Part shown: positions 26,666 through 35,763 of the stretch, piece after piece
Layout of the letters: every line of letters starts with the position of its first letter
How positions within the stretch are numbered: position 1 is the first letter of the stretch
Assembly: GCA_002084805.1 (NCBI GenBank)
Contig: NBMC01000003.1
Location: forward strand, 186,001-250,000
From: Spirochaetaceae bacterium 4572_59
GTDB lineage: Bacteria > Spirochaetota > Spirochaetia > DSM-2461
Length of the DNA: 64,000 bases
Direction of reading: 5' to 3'
Notes under the pieces: model-generated
What the model saw: only the letters and a program-made list of their open reading frames with translations
What the model was told of the DNA's origin: nothing
The model's database searches: none
Position numbers and translations under genes: made by a program

Positions 26666-26911
26666 TCAGGCTTTGAATCTGAGAGTGCTGACAACAGCTA
26701 CATTCCCGGCATTTGCTTTGGCAATATCATTAACCTTAGCCAGATCGCTTTCTCGTTCTACACGACCACTTATCTGGACTTCCAGGGTTGATGAAAAAAG
26801 GCCTCCCTTTTTCACAACACTGATAAGTACAAAGTTCATCACAATTGATGAATCTTCACTTTTGATTGCCTCTGTAATTTTCTCTTTCAAAGTATCTGCT
26901 TTTGACGCCAT
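26666..26911 (-). CDS. small BON-like conserved protein
   Basis: An 81-aa protein with AAAAGGAAC before its ATG. No signal peptide. The second half, LEVQISGRVERESDLAKVNDIAKANAGN with a final VVSTLRF, resembles the alpha/beta repeat of BON domains (strand-Gly-x-Val, helix, strand). The N-terminal half, TLKEKITEAIKSED, is helical. The function is unknown. It is a monocistronic gene between the sugar operon and a PfkB kinase. Confidence 0.6.
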   Translation of the reverse strand: MASKADTLKEKITEAIKSEDSSIVMNFVLISVVKKGGLFSSTLEVQISGRVERESDLAKVNDIAKANAGNVAVVSTLRFKA

Positions 26912-27146
26912 TATTGTTCCTTTTGCTCCTTATAATTTATTCCGGAGCATAAGGCATTATAGGCTCTTTGAAAAAATATGATAGCTGAGAACCATAATTA
27001 TCTGTTTTTATGCAGGATATCAGGGCTCTCCCGGGTTTCAGAAACAAGGGAACGGTAGAGATAACTGTAGCAGGCTCATATCACTAAATATTTTCTGACA
27101 GGATTCCGCTTCTCTGGCTATAATAAAGAATCAAAGGAGTGATCAT

Positions 27147-28049
27147 ATGGCCCCCTATATCCTGACTATCGGCCTTAACCCTGTCTGGCAAACTACCCTG
27201 GCCTTCCCGGAACTACAGATGGGAGAGGTCAACCGGAGCCGCAAGTATTCCTCCTGCTGTTCCGGCAAGGGATTAAATGTCACAAGAGTCCTGCATCAGG
27301 CGGATATTGCGGTAAAGCATCTGACATACATAGACAGTATGAATGGAGCCTTTTACAAATCTGTAAGAGAGCAGAACCTTCCGGTCCAGTATATTCCGAC
27401 AAACAGTGTAATCCGCGGCTGCTATACCCTGCTTGACCATAAGGGAGGATCTGCCACCGAAATCGTAGAACAAGGCAGAACCGTTCCAGCGGAAGCAGAA
27501 GAAGAGATGATGGAAGCTTTCGGAGAACTGCTCACTGATGCCTCTCTCGTAATTATCTCCGGATCCCATGCTGATGGATTTTCCAGGAATATATACCCTG
27601 AAATGAGCCGGAGAACAAAAAATGCAGGAAAGACTCTAATCCTCGATATCAGAGGATTAGAGTTGCAGGACTGTCTGAAATATAGACCTGATTTGATAAA
27701 ACCCAATCGGGAGGAATTCTGCCAGACCTTTCTACCCGGAAAAAATTATCACGAAGTACCGGAATCCCGGCTGGAAGAGACCATGCTCAGCCTCTATAAA
27801 CAGTGGGGAATCTCTACCATCCTGACCAATGGAAAGGGTTCCACTCTTATCTGTTACAAGGGGGAGATTTTCCGCAGCCAGCCGGAAAAACTGAAGAATT
27901 GGGTCAATCCCATCGGCTGCGGCGATGCCTATACGGCCGGACTGGCTGCGGAGTTCTTCCGTGGGAACGGGATTCTTCCGGCGATAAAGCGAGCGGAAGA
28001 GTTCGCCCGACGGAATGCCATGAGTTTTGTGCCGGGGGATATAAAATAA
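27147..28049 (+). CDS. PfkB-family sugar or sugar-phosphate kinase (1-phosphofructokinase subgroup)
   Basis: A 300-aa ribokinase-fold enzyme. The N-terminal signature TIGLNPVWQTTL with CSGKGLNVTRVLHQADI resembles the FruK/LacC subgroup that acts on sugar phosphates. The catalytic base lies in NPIGCGDAYTAG (Asp about residue 257), where the usual GAGD is GCGD. AAAGGAG precedes the ATG. It ends at a strong terminator and has no operon partner, but could supply the kinase missing from the adjacent sugar operon; this is inference. Confidence 0.85.
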   Translation: MAPYILTIGLNPVWQTTLAFPELQMGEVNRSRKYSSCCSGKGLNVTRVLHQADIAVKHLTYIDSMNGAFYKSVREQNLPVQYIPTNSVIRGCYTLLDHKGGSATEIVEQGRTVPAEAEEEMMEAFGELLTDASLVIISGSHADGFSRNIYPEMSRRTKNAGKTLILDIRGLELQDCLKYRPDLIKPNREEFCQTFLPGKNYHEVPESRLEETMLSLYKQWGISTILTNGKGSTLICYKGEIFRSQPEKLKNWVNPIGCGDAYTAGLAAEFFRGNGILPAIKRAEEFARRNAMSFVPGDIK

Positions 28050-28054
28050 TACAA

Positions 28055-28090
28055 TAAAACCCCCCAGTGATTTATCACCGGGGGGTTTTT
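28055..28090. terminator. strong bidirectional terminator
   Basis: AAAACCCCCCAGTGA and TCACCGGGGGGTTTT form an almost perfect stem of about 15 bp with a small loop. It separates the PfkB gene from the convergent TRAP operon and has T runs usable in both directions. Confidence 0.9.
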
Positions 28091-28107
28091 ATTCAGAAAT
28101 AGAACTC

Positions 28108-29463
28108 TTAATGTGTGGGTCCAATCATTTTTTCAGGCAGCCAGGTAATAATCTCGGGAAAGATCATACAGAGAACAAGGGTAAACATAATGATAGCGAT
28201 AAAAGGAAGAACCCCCTTGATAATATCGGCCATGGTCAGTCCCAGTTCCGGATCGGCAGTCCCTTTCAGAACAAAAATAGACATAGCCATAGGAGGTGTC
28301 TGGAACGCCATCTGCAGGTTGATACAGATCATCAAACCAGCCCAGAGCGGATTGAATCCCAGCTGTACCAGGATGGGTGAAAAGATGGGAACAATGATAA
28401 ACACAATCCCTATCCATTCAATAAACATTCCCAGCAGGAATACAATCAACATAATAACAGTAAAAGAGGCCCATCGACCACCTGGCACCGACAAGATCAG
28501 ATGTGTTACCACATCACCCGAACCAGCGCTCATAAAGATGCCCACAAAAGCATAACAGAGTGCCGCGATCATAACAACAAAAGCACTGACCTTAAGGGTC
28601 TCCAGAGAGGCATGCTTGATCAATTGCCAGCTGAACTTTCTGTAGATAATAGCCAGTAAGATAGCCGCCAGAGATCCCACCGCCGCCGCTTCTGTGGGAG
28701 GTGCAATTCCTGAAAAGATGGTTCCCAGGACTGCCACAATAAGCAGGATAGGGGGAAGCATGGATTTCAGAAGATGTATCAGCTTTGCTGCGGAGAAAGG
28801 TGTTCTCTGATCCTTAGGAATAGCAGGTCCCATCTCCGGGTATACCTTACAGATAACAATGATATACACAATATAGAGAAAAGACAGTATCAGTCCGGGG
28901 AATACAGCGCCCATAAACATCTGTCCGATAGAAAGTCCGGCCTGAGGTGCATAGACAACCAGCATAATACTGGGGGGAATCAGAATTCCCAGGGTACCGG
29001 AAGCAACAATTGATCCGGCAGCAAGAGATTTGCTGTACCCTCTGCTTATCATGGGTTTCAGTGCAATCAGTGTCAGAATGGTCACCGATGCGGCTATAAC
29101 ACCCAGACAGGCAGCCAGAATCGTACCAAAAATGACAGTAACAACCGCCAGACCACCCTTCAAATCTCCCAGAGACTCATAGAGACTATCATACAGGTCT
29201 TTGGTAATCCCCGAATGTTGCAATATGACCCCCATAAAGGTAAAAAGAGGAACTGCCAGATAGGGATAGTTCAAAGATAAGCCATAGAAACGGCTATACA
29301 TAATATGAAAGGCCGTATCGGGTCCGAAGACAACCATCCCGACGAGAAGGCCGACACTACCTATAACAAATGCGATGGGGAATCCTGTTAGAACAAGAGC
29401 AAAGACTCCACCCAACATTAAAATTGTTACGAATTCTGCGCTTAATTCAATCAATGGTTTCAC
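28108..29463 (-). CDS. dctM: TRAP transporter, large membrane subunit
   Basis: A 451-aa integral membrane protein of the DctM family with about twelve hydrophobic segments. Typical pieces are GFPIAFVIGSVGLLVG, YPYLAVPLFTFMG and LIPPSIMLVVYA. It carries substrate across the membrane using the Na+ gradient. Its start lies inside the small-subunit gene (17-base overlap). It ends the five-gene operon GntR, MBL hydrolase, DctP, DctQ, DctM. Confidence 0.93.
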   Translation of the reverse strand: MKPLIELSAEFVTILMLGGVFALVLTGFPIAFVIGSVGLLVGMVVFGPDTAFHIMYSRFYGLSLNYPYLAVPLFTFMGVILQHSGITKDLYDSLYESLGDLKGGLAVVTVIFGTILAACLGVIAASVTILTLIALKPMISRGYSKSLAAGSIVASGTLGILIPPSIMLVVYAPQAGLSIGQMFMGAVFPGLILSFLYIVYIIVICKVYPEMGPAIPKDQRTPFSAAKLIHLLKSMLPPILLIVAVLGTIFSGIAPPTEAAAVGSLAAILLAIIYRKFSWQLIKHASLETLKVSAFVVMIAALCYAFVGIFMSAGSGDVVTHLILSVPGGRWASFTVIMLIVFLLGMFIEWIGIVFIIVPIFSPILVQLGFNPLWAGLMICINLQMAFQTPPMAMSIFVLKGTADPELGLTMADIIKGVLPFIAIIMFTLVLCMIFPEIITWLPEKMIGPTH

Positions 29464-29965
29464 CCTTTATCACAAAATAGAAGTCTCTGACTAATCTAGC
29501 GCCCCCCTGGAGAATCAGCAAGAATAAACTGATTGCAAAAACAGTCCGGTAAGGGGCTGCCGGTGGGTACCAGAAACTGGTAAACATTACTTCATGGATT
29601 TGCCATGCCTTTACAGCCCATCTTATGGCAAGTTTCAGCATGAAAATCATTAACGGAAAAAACAGAAACAGTGAACAGACAATATCTGAGATTGCCTGAG
29701 CCCGTTTTGACAGATTCCCGTATATAAGATCCACACGGGTATGGGCATCGTGCAGATAATCATAAGAGGCACCCAACATGTAGATAACACCTCCTGAAAT
29801 ACAGAGAGTATCATAGGCCCAGATAGTGGGAGCATTGAAAAAATGTCTGGAAATGGCATCATATGAACCCACTAACACAAGGAGAAAAGCAAACCATTTC
29901 CCCACAGCCCCGGCTTTCTCACTAAGCCAATCAATTATCTTTAGCACTTTCAGTAAAATGGCCAT
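29447..29965 (-). CDS. dctQ: TRAP transporter, small membrane subunit
   Basis: A 172-aa protein with four membrane segments, as usual for DctQ, and the family sequence 'YDAISRHFFNAPTIWAYDT' near residues 39-57. It links the binding protein and the large subunit. It starts 20 bases after the DctP stop. Confidence 0.9.
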   Translation of the reverse strand: MAILLKVLKIIDWLSEKAGAVGKWFAFLLVLVGSYDAISRHFFNAPTIWAYDTLCISGGVIYMLGASYDYLHDAHTRVDLIYGNLSKRAQAISDIVCSLFLFFPLMIFMLKLAIRWAVKAWQIHEVMFTSFWYPPAAPYRTVFAISLFLLILQGGARLVRDFYFVIKGETID

Positions 29966-29986
29966 GCTTTTACTCCTTATTCCTTA

Positions 29987-31064
29987 TTAATGCAAAGCGT
30001 TGTAAGCTTCGCCGTAGTTTTTCATAGACTGATATATTTCTGCGAAGATAGGATCTTCAGAGGCTGACTTCTCTTCATAAAAAGCAGCAGCTTCAGCGTT
30101 AAGAGCATCCTCTATATCTTTCGGAACCTTATAGACTTTGGTTCCAACTTCCTTAAACTTATCAATGGCCTTTACAGATTCAAAAACCAGGTACTCATGC
30201 TGAGCCTGAGACCATTTAGAAATTTCAGTCCGAACGATTTCCTGCAAATCAGCAGGCAATTCATTGAAAGCACTTTTGCTGACAAAAAAGACCTGAGGAT
30301 CACTAGGTGCTCGTGTGGGAGAAAGGTAAAGGTAGGGAGCTACCTCGTTGAAATGCATATTCCAGTTTGTTGCAACAGTGGAATACTCGAAAGCATCGAT
30401 AGTTCCTCTCTGCATAGCTTCATAACACTCGCTTCCGGGGATAATAACAGTAGCAGCACCCATTCTCTTAAGGATTTCTCCTCCATCACCCATACAGCGG
30501 GCTTTCAGTCCCTGCAGATCTGCAAGGGATTCCAGTTTAACTTTAGAATGGAAAAATACTTCTTCAGGAAGAGGTGCCAGGGCGCCCGGAAAGGTCATGA
30601 CATCATAATCTCCCATCATCTTGTTCATCAGGTCAGCACCACCGCCCAGATTGAACCAGGTTCTCATAGCTTCACCGGGCAGTCCGCCGGGTCTGGAACT
30701 GATAAGTCCGGCTGCTGGCCACTTATCCAGATTGTACATGGGACAGGTATAACCCATCTGAAGTACACCTTCGTTAATAGCATCCAATTCCTTATAAGCA
30801 GGAACAATTGAACCACCGACAAAGGGTTTTACAACCAGCCGTCCGCCGCTGGCTTCAGTAATGGCATTACAGCAGTTATCATGATACATCTGAGAAAAAT
30901 CTGTAGCCGGACCATGTCCGGAAGATTTCCAGATAATCGGTTTTACAACCTTTGCTGCTGTGTCACCCCCCGCGACAGAAGCCTCACTTTTCTGACAGCC
31001 CATAAACATTGCAGCCGCAACCATTAAACCCAAAGCAACTAATAGCTTTCTTCTTGAAAACATC
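29987..31064 (-). CDS. dctP: TRAP transporter, substrate-binding lipoprotein
   Basis: A 358-aa DctP-family protein. The signal peptide starts MFSRRKLLVALGLM, with a lipobox-like FMGC (Cys about 24), so it is probably membrane-anchored rather than freely periplasmic. The conserved region LQGLKARCMGDGGEILKRMG contains the Arg that usually binds a carboxylate. The start at 31064 follows AGGAGG. The substrate is unknown; because psuK-psuG are divergent from this operon, a nucleoside or a sugar acid derived from it is one possibility. Confidence 0.9.
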
Positions 31065-31131
31065 TTAAACCCTCCTAGATTACTCAATGCTTCTCCAGGG
31101 CTGTCTATGAAATTTAGGCAGCCCGAAATCC

Positions 31132-31962
31132 CTAATCAATAATAATAGAACTTCCAGTACGATTATGATAATAATTTTTATTAAATTCATTTAATTGTGA
31201 CATGGCCTGGGGCCCTGTGCAATGAGAGACTCCCACTATTTTCAGTTCATCTTTCCCAAGATAGTTCAGAGAAACAGCCTGTGTTTCCTTATTAGCTTCT
31301 ACCAGATGAGTTCCCCCCAAAACGGCATAAACAGGCTTATTTAATAAGCTTTTAACCGTATCTATCATGTTTCTCATACCAGGATGGGAGCAGCCGAGAA
31401 TAACCACAACCCCACGAGGCGTATCAAGAGCAATCAGAACTTCATCTTCAAACAAATCCGGCTTGAACCCTCCCGCCTGGCGTATCTTAAAACGGGGATT
31501 GATGACTTCATCCTTATGAGTTCTGTTAAAACGGGTGACAACATAGACTCCAGGCATAATCTCATTCAGACTTTCTGAAACAAAGCGATAGGGAATCCCC
31601 TTCTCCTTCAGAAATTTCTCATCAAAATTATTTCCCAGGAATTCATAAGAGTTATTCCGGTAGGCATACTTTTCCTGAAAAAATCCCGTTCCAAGGACAA
31701 GCGAAAAGTTTTTGGCGTGCTCCGTAAGAGACTTCAGTCCTCCCGAATGATCATAATGACCATGACTCAGTACGACATATTCCAGATCACTGAGATCGAT
31801 TCTCATCTCTTGGGCATTACGGATAAAGTTGGCAGACTGACCTGTATCAAACAATAGTTTATGACCGTCTTTTTCAATATAAAACGAGATTCCATGCTCG
31901 TTAATAAGAGCCAGGTGCTCCCCCTTGGTATTTTCGATTAACGTTGTAATTTGTACAGACAT
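31132..31962 (-). CDS. MBL-fold metallohydrolase
   Basis: A 276-aa metallo-beta-lactamase-fold enzyme with the zinc motif VLSHGHYDHSGGLKSL (HxHxDH) and a later His in LGCSHPGMRN and GGTHLVEA. It is closest in pattern to the archaeal-type dihydropterin/RFA-P-synthase-like group; these proteins act on varied phosphate or ester substrates. It lies in the operon between a GntR regulator (36 bases upstream) and the TRAP genes. A role in hydrolysing the transported compound is inference. Confidence 0.85.
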   Translation of the reverse strand: MSVQITTLIENTKGEHLALINEHGISFYIEKDGHKLLFDTGQSANFIRNAQEMRIDLSDLEYVVLSHGHYDHSGGLKSLTEHAKNFSLVLGTGFFQEKYAYRNNSYEFLGNNFDEKFLKEKGIPYRFVSESLNEIMPGVYVVTRFNRTHKDEVINPRFKIRQAGGFKPDLFEDEVLIALDTPRGVVVILGCSHPGMRNMIDTVKSLLNKPVYAVLGGTHLVEANKETQAVSLNYLGKDELKIVGVSHCTGPQAMSQLNEFNKNYYHNRTGSSIIID

Positions 31963-31997
31963 AAGTTCTCCAGTGCAATTTTTTTGTGTGCCTGGGC

Positions 31998-32690
31998 TTA
32001 ACCCAGGGACGCCCGGATATCAGCCAAGGCATTATCCAGATGATCTCTCATAGCCTTTTCTGCCGCCTTGGGATCCTTGTTTTTTATTGCTTGAAATATG
32101 ACTTTGTGCTCTTTAATTGTTTTTTCAGAACGGCCGGGAGTATGCAGACTCGTAACCCATCCTTCTGAAAGGGAACTGGTCATGGTTTTCATAAGATAGT
32201 AGAGGGTCCTGTTTTTTGTAGACTTGGCCATGGCCAGATGAAACTCTTCATCATGCTTTATCAAGGCCGGTGTTTTCCCTTCATTATAAACAGCCTCAAA
32301 ATCTCTACAGGCCTTTTCCATATGCATGATATCCTCATGATCCGCCTTGACCGCGGCAACTCCTGCTGCTTTAGGATCTATCATCAGACGAACTTCAAAA
32401 TGCTCGAAGATAGAAGTCTCATTATTGATGAGCCACTCCTTAAAAGCTTCCAGTTCCTTCTTCATAGGATCAGCAATAAAGATTCCCTTGCCATGTTTAA
32501 CAGTGACAACCCCGGTGACTTCCAGAATTCTGACGGCCTCCCTGATGGAAGAACGACTGACATCAAGCTTTTTTGTCAGTTCATTCTCAGAGTAGAATTT
32601 ATCACCTAAAGAAAATCCCTCACTGTCTATCAGCTCTTTAAGAGCTTCAATAACCTGATCGGATAAACGAACTGTTTTAAGGGGCTTCAT
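31998..32690 (-). CDS. GntR-family regulator with FCD domain (FadR subfamily)
   Basis: A 230-aa repressor. The N-terminal winged helix includes YSENELTKKLDVSRSSIREAVRILE. The C-terminal all-helical FCD domain has the metal/ligand residues in IKHDEEFHLAMAKSTKN and EHKVIFQAI. It is the first gene of the TRAP operon. An imperfect palindrome ACTTATCGGACAAGT lies 38 bases upstream. Half-sites of the same sequence also precede the divergent psuK, suggesting joint control. Confidence 0.9.
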   Translation of the reverse strand: MKPLKTVRLSDQVIEALKELIDSEGFSLGDKFYSENELTKKLDVSRSSIREAVRILEVTGVVTVKHGKGIFIADPMKKELEAFKEWLINNETSIFEHFEVRLMIDPKAAGVAAVKADHEDIMHMEKACRDFEAVYNEGKTPALIKHDEEFHLAMAKSTKNRTLYYLMKTMTSSLSEGWVTSLHTPGRSEKTIKEHKVIFQAIKNKDPKAAEKAMRDHLDNALADIRASLG

Positions 32691-32727
32691 AAATTATCAC
32701 CTTCAATCATAATCTCATAAGATGTCT

Positions 32728-32742
32728 ACTTATCGGACAAGT
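32728..32742. promoter_or_regulatory. candidate GntR operator
   Basis: ACTTATC-G-GACAAGT is a 15-bp palindrome with a single mismatch, located 38 bases before the GntR gene start. The length and centre are typical of FadR-type operators. The right half (ACTTGTC on the minus strand) recurs in front of psuK at 32919 and 32938. Confidence 0.6.
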
Positions 32743-32873
32743 CAATTATTAACTCTTTTTTTACATCTGTCAAATTAATTTTTCTTCCTAAAATGTATTT
32801 AATGTATTAAGCAAAGACTATTGACCGAAACAGCCTTGCCCTTTTGTAACACTTTTTCTGTAATACCATCTAA

Positions 32874-32943
32874 CTGATCTTGCATAAGAGAACAGATCAG
32901 CTTAGGATAGATACAAACACTTGTTCATACAACAAACACTTGT
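32874..32943 (+). promoter_or_regulatory. leader of psuK with inverted and direct repeats
   Basis: CTGATCT (32874-32880) and AGATCAG (32894-32900) form a 7-bp inverted repeat. Then ACAAACACTTGT occurs twice, at 32913-32924 and 32932-32943, 19 bp apart. The second copy runs into the ribosome site of psuK, so a protein bound there could block both transcription and translation initiation. The ACTTGT core is shared with the GntR palindrome at 32728-32742. Confidence 0.55.
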
Positions 32944-32954
32944 CCGGGAGAAGC

Positions 32955-34058
32955 ATGACACAAAGAGAGAATGAAATTCTGGAGATTCTCAGAAATAACC
33001 CCCTGATTTCTCAAAAGAACCTGGCTGAAAGGCTTAAAATCACAAGGTCCTCCGTTGCCGGCCATATTATGAATCTGACCAATAAAGGACATATTATGGG
33101 AAAAGGGTACATCATGAAAGAAAAAGATTATGCCCTGCTTATAGGCGGAGCAAATATGGATATTCAGGGATTTCCGCAGAATCAACTGATTTCCGGAGAT
33201 TCCAATCCGGGAACTGTGAAAGTATCCTGCGGAGGAGTCGCCCGCAATATTGCCGAAAATATGGCCCGTTTGGGTTTGGATGTAAAGTTACTGACTGTTG
33301 TAGGAGGAGACTCCCACGGAACCCAGCTGATAGAAGAAAGTGAAGCGGCCGGAATCAATATGAATGAGATACTCCGTCTGCCCGGGCAATCAACATCCAC
33401 CTACCTGTCCATCCTCAATGAGAAGGGAGATATGGCTGTGGCTGTCTCCCATATGGATATTATGGACTTCTTTTCTCTGGAATATATAAGGTCAAAAGAA
33501 AGGCTTATCAAAAATGCCTCCCTGATTATTCTGGATGCCAACCTTCCCGCTGGAATCATTCAGTATATTGCGGAAACTTACAGAGATATCAGAATCTTTA
33601 TGGACCCAGTATCAGCAGTAAAAGCTCTTAGAATAAAAGAGAGTCTCCCCTTTATTCATATGATCAAACCAAACCGTATGGAAGCGGGGTATCTGACAGG
33701 TCTTCCCGTAACAAATCAGGAAGAGCTGGAAGCGGCTGCCAATGCCCTTCTTGAAAAAGGCTTGAAACAGGTTGTAATCAGTTTGGGCGAAGAGGGTGTG
33801 TTCTTCCGCAGCAGAAATGAAAAACTTCTGATCCCGAACCTGCTGGTCAATCCGGAAGAGATAGTCAATGCAACGGGAGCGGGTGATGCCTTTATGGCGG
33901 GTTTTGCCTATGCACAAATAAAAGAGATGCCACCCCATGAGAGCCTCCGTTTTGCTTTGGCTGCTTCCGCACTTGCCATCAGCCATGAAAATACAATCAA
34001 TCCGAATCTTTCGGTAGAAAATATAAATCAATTAATAAGGAATAATCAGCATGAATAA
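32955..34058 (+). CDS. psuK: pseudouridine kinase-like PfkB kinase with N-terminal helix-turn-helix
   Basis: A 367-aa protein starting [15 protein letters not shown] after GGGAG. Residues 1-57 form a winged-helix domain ([21 protein letters not shown]) as in YeiC/PsuK relatives. The rest is a ribokinase fold with [28 protein letters not shown] and the catalytic motif NATGAGDAF (Asp about 311). It phosphorylates pseudouridine to the 5'-monophosphate for PsuG. The last codons overlap psuG by eight bases. Attribution to pseudouridine rests on psuG. Confidence 0.9.
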   Translation: MTQRENEILEILRNNPLISQKNLAERLKITRSSVAGHIMNLTNKGHIMGKGYIMKEKDYALLIGGANMDIQGFPQNQLISGDSNPGTVKVSCGGVARNIAENMARLGLDVKLLTVVGGDSHGTQLIEESEAAGINMNEILRLPGQSTSTYLSILNEKGDMAVAVSHMDIMDFFSLEYIRSKERLIKNASLIILDANLPAGIIQYIAETYRDIRIFMDPVSAVKALRIKESLPFIHMIKPNRMEAGYLTGLPVTNQEELEAAANALLEKGLKQVVISLGEEGVFFRSRNEKLLIPNLLVNPEEIVNATGAGDAFMAGFAYAQIKEMPPHESLRFALAASALAISHENTINPNLSVENINQLIRNNQHE

Positions 34059-34971
34059 TCCCTATCTGGATATAGCTCCAGAAGTTAAAGAAGCATTACT
34101 AGAAGGCAAAGCCGTTGTGGCTCTGGAATCTACCATTATTTCTCACGGTATGCCCTACCCTCAAAATGTGGAAACGGCCAGAGAAGTTGAAAAGATTGTC
34201 CGTCAGAACGGTGCCGTTCCCGCAACGATTGCGATACTCGGTGGCAGATTGAAAGCAGGACTTCTTTCGGAAGAACTGGATTACCTCGGGAAAGCGGGAC
34301 AGGCCGTAAGCAAAGTCAGCCGGAGAGATATTCCTTTTATGGTAGCATCCCGAAAAGACGGCGCCACAACCGTAGCTTCCACCATGATTATTGCAGCTAT
34401 GGCTGGAATCAGGGTTTTCGCCACCGGCGGAATCGGAGGAGTTCACAGAGGGGCTCAGGAAACATTTGATATATCTGCAGATCTGCAGGAACTGGCTTCC
34501 ACCAATGTGGCGGTCATCTGTGCGGGTGCAAAATCCATCCTGGACATAGGACTGACCCTGGAATACCTGGAAACAAATGGTGTTCCTGTAGTCGGTTACG
34601 GTACGGACGAGATGCCCTCCTTCTATACTCAAAAAAGTGGTTTCGGAGTGGACTACCGAATCAATACTCCTGAAGAGCTGGCCAAAGCCCTGAAATCCAA
34701 ATGGGACTTAAACCTGAAGGGCGGCGTTGTCATTGCCAATCCCATCCACCAGGAAGATGCCATGGATGACCAGGTCATAACAAAGGCCATCAACCAGGCT
34801 CTGGCTGAAATGAAAGAGAGGGGAGTTAAGGGTAAGGAGTCCACCCCCTTCCTGCTGGCAAAGGTAGCAGAAATCACCGGAGGAGACAGCCTTGCCTCCA
34901 ATATCAAACTTGTTTACAGCAATGCCGAGCTTGCCGCTAAAACAGCGGTAGAACTGGCCCATTTGGCATAA
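34051..34971 (+). CDS. psuG: pseudouridine-5'-phosphate glycosidase
   Basis: A 306-aa PsuG/IndA-family enzyme that cleaves pseudouridine 5'-phosphate to uracil and ribose 5-phosphate. Highly conserved blocks are [44 protein letters not shown] and [13 protein letters not shown]. These include the Lys and Glu residues of the active site in this family. It is translationally coupled to psuK. Confidence 0.95.
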   Translation: MNNPYLDIAPEVKEALLEGKAVVALESTIISHGMPYPQNVETAREVEKIVRQNGAVPATIAILGGRLKAGLLSEELDYLGKAGQAVSKVSRRDIPFMVASRKDGATTVASTMIIAAMAGIRVFATGGIGGVHRGAQETFDISADLQELASTNVAVICAGAKSILDIGLTLEYLETNGVPVVGYGTDEMPSFYTQKSGFGVDYRINTPEELAKALKSKWDLNLKGGVVIANPIHQEDAMDDQVITKAINQALAEMKERGVKGKESTPFLLAKVAEITGGDSLASNIKLVYSNAELAAKTAVELAHLA

Positions 34972-34995
34972 TCCTGCGGGAACCGCCTCCTGTAT

Positions 34996-35736
34996 TTACA
35001 AGAACATCATCTCATGGGTCTCCGCCGAACCAAAGTCAGGGATCTCATCAGGAGTCAGACCTTTTCCTTTCAAGACAGTTCTGACAATTTTCTGATTAAA
35101 GGGGTGGGTATCGGGATGATTCAGATACTCCTCCACAGGCATCCAGACCGCTGCAGAAATCTCTTGTGGATCGGGAGTCAGTTCAAAAGTTAGAGGCTTT
35201 AAACGGCAGACAAAGTAGATATCCGACTTACCATAACGGTAGCCGTGCCAGTGACGGAAGCAGCTCAGGTATTGGAACTCAGCCCGGACTCCTGTCTCTT
35301 CGAGTACTTCCCGGACAACAGCATCTGCGATATGTTCTCCCTGATCCAGTGCTCCCCCTGGCAGTTTATAATGTTTTTTTGTATGAAAACGCTCCTGAAT
35401 GACAAGGATACGATTCTGCTCATCCAGCATAACAGCACCCGCACCGATATAGTGGGTGGCATAAGCCGGAATAAAGGCATCGGGCTCAAGCTTCAGAACA
35501 AGCTGAAGCCGGTCCTCATCAGCATGGTGATACTGACAGCCCTCTGCAACGGCAATGGGAACAAAAGAGGCTTTTCCAATGGAAAGACTCAGCCAGAGAG
35601 TTTTTCTATCTTCAGACTTCAATTTCTGAACGGTTTCTCTCAAGCGGTCCCGAAACTCGTTTTGCTGCTCAGGAAGAGAGAATTCGTCAATAATGGCACC
35701 GTTGAATTGATTGATTTCATATTGTAATACAGACAT
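34996..35736 (-). CDS. Nudix hydrolase with an N-terminal extension
   Basis: A 246-aa protein. The Nudix box GGALDQGEHIADAVVREVLEETGV spans about residues 125-148, with all signature residues (G-x5-E-x7-REVxEExG). The 90-residue N-terminal domain (RETVQKLKSEDRKTLWLS, FIPAYATHYIGAGAV) resembles the pre-Nudix domain of NUDT6-like proteins. It hydrolyses a nucleoside diphosphate-linked compound, identity unknown. It converges with psuG. Confidence 0.9.
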   Translation of the reverse strand: MSVLQYEINQFNGAIIDEFSLPEQQNEFRDRLRETVQKLKSEDRKTLWLSLSIGKASFVPIAVAEGCQYHHADEDRLQLVLKLEPDAFIPAYATHYIGAGAVMLDEQNRILVIQERFHTKKHYKLPGGALDQGEHIADAVVREVLEETGVRAEFQYLSCFRHWHGYRYGKSDIYFVCRLKPLTFELTPDPQEISAAVWMPVEEYLNHPDTHPFNQKIVRTVLKGKGLTPDEIPDFGSAETHEMMFL

Positions 35737-35763
35737 ATTTTAACCCTATAGGGAAATCAGCCT

